Shown here piece by piece: positions 26,265-32,700 of a stretch of DNA of 32,700 nt. The stretch's first letter is position 1. Each line of letters starts with the position of its first letter. The notes under the pieces are model-generated. The model searched no databases and had not been told where the DNA came from. It worked only from the letters and a program-made list of their open reading frames with translations. Made by a program: the position numbers and the translations under genes. This DNA comes from Candidatus Methanoperedens nitratireducens (lineage in GTDB: Archaea > Halobacteriota > Methanosarcinia > Methanosarcinales > Methanoperedenaceae): positions 688,627 through 721,326 of the forward strand of contig NZ_JMIY01000001.1 in the NCBI RefSeq assembly GCF_000685155.1. Reading direction: 5' to 3'.

Positions 26265-26273
26265 GCTATATGC
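26265..26273 (+). promoter_or_regulatory. TATA box of the endonuclease Q gene
   Basis: GCTATATGC is centred about 26 bases before the ATG at 26295, and no ribosome binding site lies between. This is the pattern of a leaderless archaeal transcript. Confidence 0.45.
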
Positions 26274-26294
26274 TTTACGGTTCATTAGCCCATC

Positions 26295-27509
26295 ATGCAG
26301 GTAAACGCAGATCTCCATATTCATTCAAAATACAGTGCGGCAACCTCAACAAAGATGGATCTTCCTACTCTTGCCGCAGAATCAAGAAAAAAAGGGATAC
26401 AGCTTGTGGCTACGGGCGACTGCCTGCATCCAGAATGGTTAGCCCAGATAAAAAAGCTAAAAGAAGAAAACGGGATCTTCAAATTAAATGATACCAGTTT
26501 TATCCTCACGACCGAGGTAGAGGATATAAATCAGGTTCATCATCTTCTGATTGTTCCTTCCATATCAAAGGCTGAGGAATTATATGAATTCATGAGACCA
26601 AGATCGAATAATATCGATTCTGACGGCAGGCCGAATATCAGGCTAAGCGGTGAGATGATTGCCCGTGCTGCCATGGATGCGGGAGCACTTATCGGCCCTG
26701 CACATGCTTTTACCCCGTGGACCGCGATGTATGCATACCACAATTCGCTCAGGGATTGCTATGGGGATCTGGCAGAGTATATCTATTTTATTGAACTGGG
26801 TTTGAGCGCGGATACATCATATGCAGACAGGATCCCGGAGCTTCGATGCCTTACTTTCCTCTCAAACTCGGATGCACATTCCCCGTATGTGAATAAACTT
26901 GCGCGGGAGTTTAACCGCTTTGAGATGAACGATATCACTTTTGATGAGTTAAGGATGGCGATAATCAGGGAGAGAGGAAGAAAGCCGATTCTCAATGTGG
27001 GTTTGCCTCCTGAGGAGGGAAAGTATAATGAGAGCGCATGCATCCGATGCTATAAGCATTACACTCTTCAAGAGAGCATAACCAGAGCCTGGAGATGCTC
27101 ATGCGGCGGGGTGATCAAAAAAGGCGTAAGGGATAGGGTCAATGAACTGGCATCATATGATAAGCCCCGGCACCCGTCCCACAGACCTAGATATCTTCAT
27201 CTCATACCATTATCAGAGATCATCGCAATGGCACTGGGAATGGGAGTTAATACAAAGAGTGTCCAGGGAGTATGGAATATCCTCATAGAACGATTTGGAT
27301 CTGAAGTGGCGGTACTTGTTGATGCCGATATTAGAGGATCAGGAGTCGATAATCGCGTTATAGATGCAATAATTGCTCTCAGGGAAGGGAAAGTGACAGT
27401 ACATCCTGGCGGCGGGGGACAGTATGGACGCATAGAGTTAACCGACACTGAGCCCTGTGCTCGTAACGAGCCTGGGCCCCAGAAATCGCTGTTTGAATTT
27501 GTGCTGTAA
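26295..27509 (+). CDS. Endonuclease Q (PHP-domain DNA repair nuclease)
   Basis: EndoQ cuts DNA on the 5' side of deaminated bases and abasic sites, starting repair of uracil and hypoxanthine. The 404-residue protein has a PHP domain with DLHIHSKYS (D6, H8, H10), GPAHAF with H137 and NSDAH with D193 and H195 as metal ligands. A zinc finger follows (C249, C252, C268, C270), and a C-terminal helix-hairpin-like region follows it (GVWNILIERFG). This order matches the archaeal TIGR00375 family, to which EndoQ of Thermococcus belongs. The assignment follows from recognised family, not from a search. The mRNA is probably leaderless. Confidence 0.85.
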   Translation: MQVNADLHIHSKYSAATSTKMDLPTLAAESRKKGIQLVATGDCLHPEWLAQIKKLKEENGIFKLNDTSFILTTEVEDINQVHHLLIVPSISKAEELYEFMRPRSNNIDSDGRPNIRLSGEMIARAAMDAGALIGPAHAFTPWTAMYAYHNSLRDCYGDLAEYIYFIELGLSADTSYADRIPELRCLTFLSNSDAHSPYVNKLAREFNRFEMNDITFDELRMAIIRERGRKPILNVGLPPEEGKYNESACIRCYKHYTLQESITRAWRCSCGGVIKKGVRDRVNELASYDKPRHPSHRPRYLHLIPLSEIIAMALGMGVNTKSVQGVWNILIERFGSEVAVLVDADIRGSGVDNRVIDAIIALREGKVTVHPGGGGQYGRIELTDTEPCARNEPGPQKSLFEFVL

Positions 27510-27520
27510 TAAATTCAGAG

Positions 27521-28117
27521 CTATAATACTCTCTCCATGATCTCTCCGCCAGGCTCTATCTCTTCGAATATTTGCCCTTTGAAGGAATACACCTGTACGC
27601 CATTAAGCCATGCATCCGGCATGAGCCCTGCCTTCATGCATGTCTGGCATAAAAATTCAGTACTATCAAATCCATGTTCTACAGCTACCTGCGGAAGCAG
27701 CAGTCCCTGTCGGAGGCCTTCTGATACCATCAATCCATCCCTTCCTATTACGATATTCTCTGGTAGATCCTCAGGTCTTGCGTTAATGAGCTTCAGAGCA
27801 GTGAGTACTGTAACCTCGATAATCAGGTCATCGATCTCTTCTGGTTTAACAGGGTAAAACCTCGGGTCATCCCTGGCCGCATTGATAGCAGATACTATTA
27901 TCGCTTCCCCAAGAGGCATCACAGGATAAGGCCTTCCTATGCAGCCTCTGAGTTCTTTTAGGTTCTTTTCCTTATTCAATGTAACAAAAACACCGCGACT
28001 TTCGCTAAATACACCGGGCAGGTTATCAGGCCTGGTTTTTATTCCATTTTTTATACAGCCCTCTATAGCTCTCCTGGCAAGGCATACTGCAAACTCTCCT
28101 TCTGATTTTGTAAGCAT
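27521..28117 (-). CDS. amrA: AMMECR1 family protein (AmmeMemoRadiSam system protein A)
   Basis: The 198-residue protein is a full-length AMMECR1 domain. It shows GVFVTLNKEKNLKELRGCIG, which carries the conserved LRGCIG motif, followed by ARDDPRFYPV and PQVAVEHGFDSTEFLCQTCMKAGL near the end. The molecular activity is not settled; genomes link it with AmrS and MEMO proteins. AmrS is at 6.9-7.9 kb in this window. The gene follows the thermosome gene by seven bases and is probably cotranscribed with it. Confidence 0.93.
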   Translation of the reverse strand: MLTKSEGEFAVCLARRAIEGCIKNGIKTRPDNLPGVFSESRGVFVTLNKEKNLKELRGCIGRPYPVMPLGEAIIVSAINAARDDPRFYPVKPEEIDDLIIEVTVLTALKLINARPEDLPENIVIGRDGLMVSEGLRQGLLLPQVAVEHGFDSTEFLCQTCMKAGLMPDAWLNGVQVYSFKGQIFEEIEPGGEIMERVL

Positions 28118-28124
28118 GATTACT

Positions 28125-29786
28125 TTACATCATCATGCCTGGAGGCATGCCTCCCATGCCGCCCATACCGCAACCGCCCGGGCCGCACTCCCCTCCATGC
28201 TCCATGCCGCCTGTTGCAGCAAGCACATCATCAATCCTCAGTATCATGATAGCTGCCTCGGTAGCAGAGTTTATGGCCTGTATCTTAACACGCAGGGGTT
28301 CAATAACACCGTTTTCCCACATATCCTCTACTTCTCCTGTGAACACGTTCAGCCCGCCATCCTTCTTTCCTTTCTCATGCTGGCTTCTAAGCTCTACCAG
28401 CATATCGATGGGATCAAGACCTGCATTCTCAGCAAGGGTTTTCGGAATAACCTCAAGCGCCTGCGCAAACTTTATAACAGCAAGCTGTTCCCTGCCTTTA
28501 AGTGTCGAAGCGTACTCATTTAATCGCAATGCCAGCTCAATCTCAGGTGAGCCAGCACCTGAAACGAGTGTTTCATCTTCAATTGCCACTCCGACTGCTC
28601 TTAAGGCATCTTCAAGAGCCCGCTCAGTGCTGTCCAGTACATGCTCTGTTCCGCCACGGATCAGGATTGATACTGCCCTGGGATTGCTGCACTCTTTGAT
28701 ATAGAGCATCTTATCCTCACCATGTCCTCTGAGTTCTACAAGCCCTGCACTTCCTATATCCGATGCCTCAAAATCATCAACACTTGTGATTAGATTAGCC
28801 CCTGTGGCTCTTGCCACTCTCTCGATATCCTTTTTCTCAACACGTTCAATTGCAAGAATACCTGCTTTTGCCAGGAAATGCTGGGCGATATCATCGATAC
28901 CAAGCTGGCAGAGCACAACATTCGCTCCCGCAGTCTCAATCCGGTTCACGATATCCCGAACGATCTGCTCTTCCTGGTCAAGGTAATGTGCAAGCTCACC
29001 TGGTGTTGAGATCTTAATCTCTGCATCAAGTTCCATCTTGCTAAATTCTATGGGCCGTGTGATAAGGGCAATTTTCGCATCTGTAACCCTGTCCTGCATC
29101 TGATGGTGTGCCTTATTCTTATCAAGAACAATGCCTCTGATTAACTCACTACCCTCTACACTACGGCCGACTTTTTTCTCTATTTTTATATTATCGATAT
29201 CAACTGATTTCTTACCATCTTCCTCATCCACTATAGACCTGATCGCCTCAACTACGATCCCTGCGAGTTTTTCCTTTAAGCCCTCTGCACCTTTTCCGGT
29301 CATTGCTGTTTTTGCAATGTTAAGCAGGGCAGCAGTATCATTCTCAGTAATAGTATATGTGATATCCCCCAGGAACTCAACTGCCTTCTCAGCAGCTATC
29401 CTGTAGCCAGCCACGATAACCGTGGGGTGTACATCCTGCTCCAGTAGCTCCTCTGCGCGTACAAGCAATTCTCCTGTGAGCACTGCAGCCGTGGTCGTTC
29501 CGTCCCCAACTTCATCATCCTGGGTCTTTGCCACCTCGACAAGCATCTTTGCAGCAGGATGTTCAATATCCATTTCCCTCAGGATGGTAACGCCGTCATT
29601 TGTGATTGTGATATCACCGCCGCCAACAAGCATCTTATCCATGCCTTTTGGCCCCAGTGTAGTCCTTATAGCTGCAGCAACCGCTTTTGCTGCTATGATA
29701 TTATTGCTCCGTGCTTCTCTTCCGCGTATTCTTTCTGTACCTTCTTTCAAAATTATAATAGGTTGTCCTCCAAGTTGTGCTGCCAT
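28125..29786 (-). CDS. Thermosome subunit (group II chaperonin)
   Basis: The 553-residue protein is one subunit of the double-ring ATP-driven chaperonin. It contains the equatorial ATP motifs [11 protein letters not shown] and [15 protein letters not shown], the apical domain with the built-in lid, and [13 protein letters not shown] near the C-terminal equatorial part. The end is Gly-Met rich ([14 protein letters not shown]), as in many thermosomes. The start at 29786 lies nine bases after GGAGG; an ATG nine bases further up abuts that site and is unlikely. The promoter GTTTATATAATC lies about 45 bases upstream. AMMECR1 follows closely. Confidence 0.97.
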   Translation of the reverse strand: MAAQLGGQPIIILKEGTERIRGREARSNNIIAAKAVAAAIRTTLGPKGMDKMLVGGGDITITNDGVTILREMDIEHPAAKMLVEVAKTQDDEVGDGTTTAAVLTGELLVRAEELLEQDVHPTVIVAGYRIAAEKAVEFLGDITYTITENDTAALLNIAKTAMTGKGAEGLKEKLAGIVVEAIRSIVDEEDGKKSVDIDNIKIEKKVGRSVEGSELIRGIVLDKNKAHHQMQDRVTDAKIALITRPIEFSKMELDAEIKISTPGELAHYLDQEEQIVRDIVNRIETAGANVVLCQLGIDDIAQHFLAKAGILAIERVEKKDIERVARATGANLITSVDDFEASDIGSAGLVELRGHGEDKMLYIKECSNPRAVSILIRGGTEHVLDSTERALEDALRAVGVAIEDETLVSGAGSPEIELALRLNEYASTLKGREQLAVIKFAQALEVIPKTLAENAGLDPIDMLVELRSQHEKGKKDGGLNVFTGEVEDMWENGVIEPLRVKIQAINSATEAAIMILRIDDVLAATGGMEHGGECGPGGCGMGGMGGMPPGMMM

Positions 29787-29824
29787 AAATATCATCCTCC
29801 AGTTTATAATTTTTAATTATCACT

Positions 29825-29837
29825 GATTATATAAACG
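29825..29837 (-). promoter_or_regulatory. TATA box of the thermosome gene
   Basis: On the minus strand CGTTTATATAATC lies about 45 bases before the start, which leaves a short leader that contains the GGAGG site. Confidence 0.55.
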
Positions 29838-30016
29838 TTTAAGGATTATATAATTAGTGCCTTAGCATTTTGGCAAAACAATGTTTGAGGTTCTATATAA
29901 TAATAACGGTTGAAGGATTAAGAGAGTTTTTATTAATTGGTATTATGAATATAGACAATACTCTATCTAGATTAAGGCAATTCAAAAGTGTACAGAATAA
30001 CAACGGAGAGTTAAAA

Positions 30017-30571
30017 ATGCCACTAAAAGACAATACTAAATTACAATCATTGATTAAAGAAAAAGCTCTTATTATAGAAGATAATGGCCAATTTGAGCTT
30101 GCTTCTGGAGATAAAAGTAATTATTTCTTCGATATGAAATTAGTTTCAATGGATCCCGAAGGCTCTGAATTAATTGCGAACGCTATACTTGAGTTGTTAA
30201 AAAATGAGGATGTAGATTATATAGGTGGGCTGGAATCTGGTGCAATCCCTATCGCTACCGTGGTTGCAAATAAAAGTCTTCAGATTAAGAAACCAATTCC
30301 TGCTTTTTTTGTGAGGAAAACACCGAAAGAAAGAGGAACTAAAAAAATGATCGAGGGAAATCTAACAGAAAATTCAAAAGTGGTCCTTGTAGAAGATGTT
30401 ACAACAAAAGGAGAGTCTGTTATACTCGCAGTCAGGAGAGTTCGTGAGTTAAATTGTCGTGTTGATAAAGTCATAACAATAGTTGACAGACTCGCTGGTG
30501 CAAAAGAGAATTTAGAAAAAGAAAATATCGAACTGGTATCTATATTTACTAAAAACGATTTTAACTTATAA
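30017..30571 (+). CDS. pyrE: Orotate phosphoribosyltransferase
   Basis: PyrE transfers orotate to PRPP to make OMP in pyrimidine synthesis. The 184-residue protein has the PRPP-binding motif VLVEDVTTKGES (123-134), the flexible catalytic loop region VRKTPKERGTKKMIEG and GGLESGAIPIA. The ATG at 30017 follows GGAG by nine bases; an in-frame ATG at 29945 would add 24 residues without family support. The gene is visibly AT-rich compared with hisF, tbp and the thermosome gene, which may mean it came from another lineage. A TATA-like CTATATAATAA lies at about 29895. Confidence 0.92.
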   Translation: MPLKDNTKLQSLIKEKALIIEDNGQFELASGDKSNYFFDMKLVSMDPEGSELIANAILELLKNEDVDYIGGLESGAIPIATVVANKSLQIKKPIPAFFVRKTPKERGTKKMIEGNLTENSKVVLVEDVTTKGESVILAVRRVRELNCRVDKVITIVDRLAGAKENLEKENIELVSIFTKNDFNL

Positions 30572-30708
30572 CTGATGGTACGAATCAATTACCAAGTTTC
30601 ACCAGCTCCCGGTTTAATGCTCTGGTGAGGCTCTGCCATCATTTACCTGAGAGATATTATATATTTCTGAATGTTTATATAAATAGTTTATAATTATATA
30701 TGCGAACG

Positions 30709-30740
30709 TATTTAAAGCTTTAAATACCCTATATAAAGGG
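30709..30740 (+). promoter_or_regulatory. tbp promoter: 18-bp palindrome and a second TATA box at the ribosome binding site
   Basis: TATTTAAAGCTTTAAATA (30709-30726) is a perfect palindrome containing TTTAAA twice. Just after it, CCCTATATAAAGGG (30727-30740) contains a consensus-like TATA box within an inverted CCCT/AGGG pair and runs into the ribosome binding site (GGGTGAT) of tbp. The first TATA box can start transcription near 30735; the second is too close to the ATG for that and may be a site where TBP binds its own gene. Confidence 0.5.
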
Positions 30741-30748
30741 TGATGACT

Positions 30749-31315
30749 ATGACAAAGGCTGAAGAAGCTAAAAAATCTATAAAAATAGAAAACGTGGTTG
30801 CGTCGACAGGGATTGGAACAAAGCTTGATCTTAATCAGGTTATCAGCATCCTTGAAGGGGCGGACTATAACAAAGAGAGGTTCCCCGGAGTAGTGTACAG
30901 AACCGCGGCACCAAAAACAGCGGCGCTCATTTTCGGAAGCGGAAAGATCGTCTGTACTGGAGCAAAAAGTATCGAGGATGTAAGCAGCGGTCTTACCAAG
31001 GTTTTTGAAAAATTAAAGGCAACCGGTATTAATATCCCGGAAAAACCTGAGATAACGATACAGAATATCGTGGCTTCTGCTGATCTTGGGACGGTGCTGA
31101 ATCTCAATGCCATAGCCATAGGTCTTGGGCTTGAGAATATCGAGTACGAGCCTGAGCAGTTCCCTGGCCTTGTGTATCGATTATCCCAGCCAAAGGTGGT
31201 TATGCTGCTGTTCGGTTCAGGAAAACTAGTAGTTACGGGTGGAAAGAGACCTGAGGATGCCGAGGCGGCTGTTGAGAAGATCGTGGAAGAACTTGACGGA
31301 CTGGGGCTGCTGTAG
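30749..31315 (+). CDS. tbp: TATA-box-binding protein
   Basis: TBP nucleates archaeal transcription with TFB. The 188-residue protein has the two direct repeats that form the saddle: first repeat IKIENVVAS, then FPGVVYR and [10 protein letters not shown]; second repeat [13 protein letters not shown], then FPGLVYR and [10 protein letters not shown]. The start at 30749 is chosen for GGGTGAT four bases upstream; ATG at 30743 and GTG at 30740 overlap that site. It has no long acidic tail. Its promoter is unusual (see the promoter entry). A T-tract follows the stop. Confidence 0.97.
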   Translation: MTKAEEAKKSIKIENVVASTGIGTKLDLNQVISILEGADYNKERFPGVVYRTAAPKTAALIFGSGKIVCTGAKSIEDVSSGLTKVFEKLKATGINIPEKPEITIQNIVASADLGTVLNLNAIAIGLGLENIEYEPEQFPGLVYRLSQPKVVMLLFGSGKLVVTGGKRPEDAEAAVEKIVEELDGLGLL

Positions 31316-31317
31316 CC

Positions 31318-31332
31318 CTATTTTTTTCTTTT
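31318..31332 (+). terminator. Oligo-T terminator after tbp
   Basis: TTTTTTT then CTTTT follows directly after the tbp stop codon and before the hisF start. It fits an archaeal U-tract terminator. Confidence 0.45.
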
Positions 31333-31371
31333 CCCAAAACTATTTCACTGCATAGTAACTAAATGCAGGCA

Positions 31372-32193
31372 ATGCTCACTAAACGTATCATTCCATGCCT
31401 TGATGTGACCCTTGACAAAATAGGAGGATGCGTGGTCAAAGGAATTGAGTTCGTCCATCTAAGAGAAGCTGGCGACCCGGTACATCTCGCAAAGAGGTAC
31501 AACGAGCAGGGGGCAGATGAACTTGTCTTTCTGGATATCACGGCATCCCATGAGCGAAGAGGAACAATGATCGATGTGATAGAGAGGACGGCAGACGAGG
31601 TGTTTATTCCCCTTACAGTCGGGGGCGGGATAAGCAGCACGGATGCCATACGGAATATCCTGCGTGCAGGGGCAGATAAAGTCTCAATCAATACCGCAGC
31701 AGTGAAAAATCCAGAATTTATAAAGGAATCCTCAGAGATATTCGGCTCACAGTGCATTGTCACAGCAATCGATTGCAGACGCAATCTTAATATTAAAGAT
31801 AATAAGGATAAGACAATTATCGAGCTTGAGGATGGGACCGAGGCATGGTATGAGGTTGTGATCTTTGGCGGCAGGACACCTACAGGTCTTGATACTGTGC
31901 AGTGGGCACAAAAGGTAGAAGAACTGGGCTCAGGTGAGATATTGCTTACCAGTATGGATAGGGACGGAACAAAGGATGGCTACGACCTCCCTATAACCCG
32001 CACTCTATCAGAGATGCTGGATATCCCTATAATAGCCTCGGGAGGGGCAGGGAATATCGAGCATATGTATGATGTATTTACCAGAGGCAAGGCAGATGCC
32101 GCGCTCGCTGCAAGTATCTTCCATTTCGGGGAATACACGATCGAAGAGACAAAGGAGTACCTGAAGAAAAAGGGTGTGGCTGCCAGGGTATAA
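31372..32193 (+). CDS. hisF: Imidazole glycerol phosphate synthase, cyclase subunit
   Basis: HisF, with HisH, closes the imidazole ring in histidine synthesis and releases AICAR. The 273-residue TIM barrel has the catalytic aspartates in IIPCLDV (D11) and TAIDCRR. Its phosphate-binding loops are TVGGGI and ASGGAGN, and [14 protein letters not shown] is also typical. The start at 31372 gives the usual N-terminus [11 protein letters not shown]; an ATG three codons upstream (31363) is also possible. There is no his partner next to it in the window. Length is slightly above the bacterial 255 but common in archaea, with the extra residues around NIKDNKDKT. Confidence 0.96.
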   Translation: MLTKRIIPCLDVTLDKIGGCVVKGIEFVHLREAGDPVHLAKRYNEQGADELVFLDITASHERRGTMIDVIERTADEVFIPLTVGGGISSTDAIRNILRAGADKVSINTAAVKNPEFIKESSEIFGSQCIVTAIDCRRNLNIKDNKDKTIIELEDGTEAWYEVVIFGGRTPTGLDTVQWAQKVEELGSGEILLTSMDRDGTKDGYDLPITRTLSEMLDIPIIASGGAGNIEHMYDVFTRGKADAALAASIFHFGEYTIEETKEYLKKKGVAARV

Positions 32194-32271
32194 ACACTTC
32201 CAGGCAAATGGGTGTCTGGCTACTTCCTTTCACCTGAATCCTTTGGCCGCACATTAAAATATCATCTATCT

Positions 32272-32640
32272 TTAACCATTTTTCCTCTTTCTGCGATAAT
32301 CCATGACGATAAGCAGAATAACCACAAACAGGCATCCCATAAGGAAAAGCAGCCCGGGATGCGCAGTAATCGTGTTCGCTAAGTTTGTTAAGATATCTGG
32401 TGCTGCCTGGCTTGCTGCACCGTTATCCAGCACTGAAGGCTGTATAGAGACAGGCGTCGCAGTAGCATTAGCACTCCAGGCACCTACCGGCTCTGGCGCA
32501 GGAACGGTTGGCGTTGAGGTTGCAGCTGGTATGGATTGAATTTCGGCTGTTGGCACTGGAGTGGGAACTATGCTACCGACGTCTCCGCCTTTTGTGGTTT
32601 CATTAACTATTCTAACAGGCGTAGGTACGATGGCTGGCCT
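32272..32640 (-). CDS. C-terminal part of a Pro/Thr-rich surface-type protein with membrane anchor, probably partial or broken
   Basis: I do not recognise the family. The frame is open from 32640 to the stop at 32272. It encodes a Pro/Thr/Ala-rich linker with repeated VPTP, then a hydrophobic segment of about 22 residues (LLFLMGCLFVVILLIVM), then a basic tail ending RKRKNG. This is the usual end of an archaeal cell-surface protein held by a C-terminal anchor. An in-frame TAA at 32641-32643 blocks extension, and the only start codon is a GTG at 32556 without a ribosome binding site. Either the gene is frameshifted near 32640, or the fragment is a remnant, or translation begins at that GTG. The direction is leftward. 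Confidence 0.45.
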   Translation of the reverse strand, partial: RPAIVPTPVRIVNETTKGGDVGSIVPTPVPTAEIQSIPAATSTPTVPAPEPVGAWSANATATPVSIQPSVLDNGAASQAAPDILTNLANTITAHPGLLFLMGCLFVVILLIVMDYRRKRKNG

Positions 32641-32700
32641 TTACCAGATAAACTTACAACAAAATTTTTATTAAGTCGAGTAGTAAGCTTTATTGAATTT

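Noticed and set aside
29870-30016. N-terminal extension of PyrE
   Set aside because: The family starts near MPLKDN, and GGAG precedes it. The extension overlaps the likely promoter.

Overview
The window is archaeal and probably from the methanogen/ANME side of the Halobacteriota (Methanosarcinales-like). It carries TATA-binding protein, a group II chaperonin (thermosome), a CDC48-type AAA ATPase, aIF2-beta with a TRAM tail, archaeal PheS, endonuclease Q and TruD. It also carries a nitrogenase operon with the archaeal order nifH-nifI1-nifI2-nifD-nifK. The placement rests on remembered family resemblance, not on a search. No rRNA, tRNA, CRISPR array, integrase or complete insertion sequence was recognised.

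Layout. 1-1.7 kb: three leftward genes, namely a small lipoprotein whose start position reads ACG, a membrane-anchored cupin and a GNAT acetyltransferase. 1.8-7.9 kb: rightward housekeeping genes truD, purA, a CDC48 ATPase and amrS; the last two overlap. 7.9-9.2 kb: a gene-poor accessory patch with a 15-bp triplet repeat, an ATCCGTG-type palindromic element, a 70-residue unknown protein, an AbrB-type regulator and a perfect 32-bp-arm hairpin. 9.2-12.1 kb: sucCD leftward and argF rightward from a shared promoter region. 12.2-14.1 kb: an OsmC-like protein, a TauE/SafE permease and a class I glutamine amidotransferase. 14.2-15.6 kb: a visibly AT-rich DUF262-HNH nuclease, probably acquired. 15.7-16.05 kb: a two-CBS-domain protein. 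16.2-20.7 kb (leftward): nifH, nifI1, nifI2, nifD, nifK and a two-cluster ferredoxin, with no nifE or nifN following. 20.7-21.35 kb: a gap with repeats. 21.3-25.5 kb: pheS, a small unknown protein, an isocitrate dehydrogenase-family gene, rpl10e and aIF2-beta. 25.6-28.1 kb: a Tat-type molybdopterin protein, endonuclease Q and AMMECR1. 28.1-32.7 kb: thermosome, pyrE, tbp, hisF and the C-terminal part of a surface-type protein running toward the right edge.

How the genes fit together. The nif operon is the clearest functional unit. It encodes both structural subunits with P-cluster and FeMo-cofactor ligands in place, the Fe protein, the two PII-like NifI regulators and a likely electron donor. 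A short inverted repeat lies where transcription should start. SucCD and the isocitrate dehydrogenase-family enzyme are parts of a TCA pathway. AmrS and AMMECR1 are two of the three AmmeMemoRadiSam components, encoded about 20 kb apart.

Start codons. Many genes use TTG or GTG starts placed after good ribosome binding sites. Two genes (the lipoprotein and truD) have no ATG, GTG or TTG at the place where family or signal-peptide logic puts the start. I saw no convincing new multi-gene system. The most interesting items are the nif operon with a ferredoxin where nifEN would be expected, the stand-alone DUF262-HNH nuclease, the palindromic promoter of tbp, the perfect hairpin after the AbrB gene, and the two non-canonical starts.
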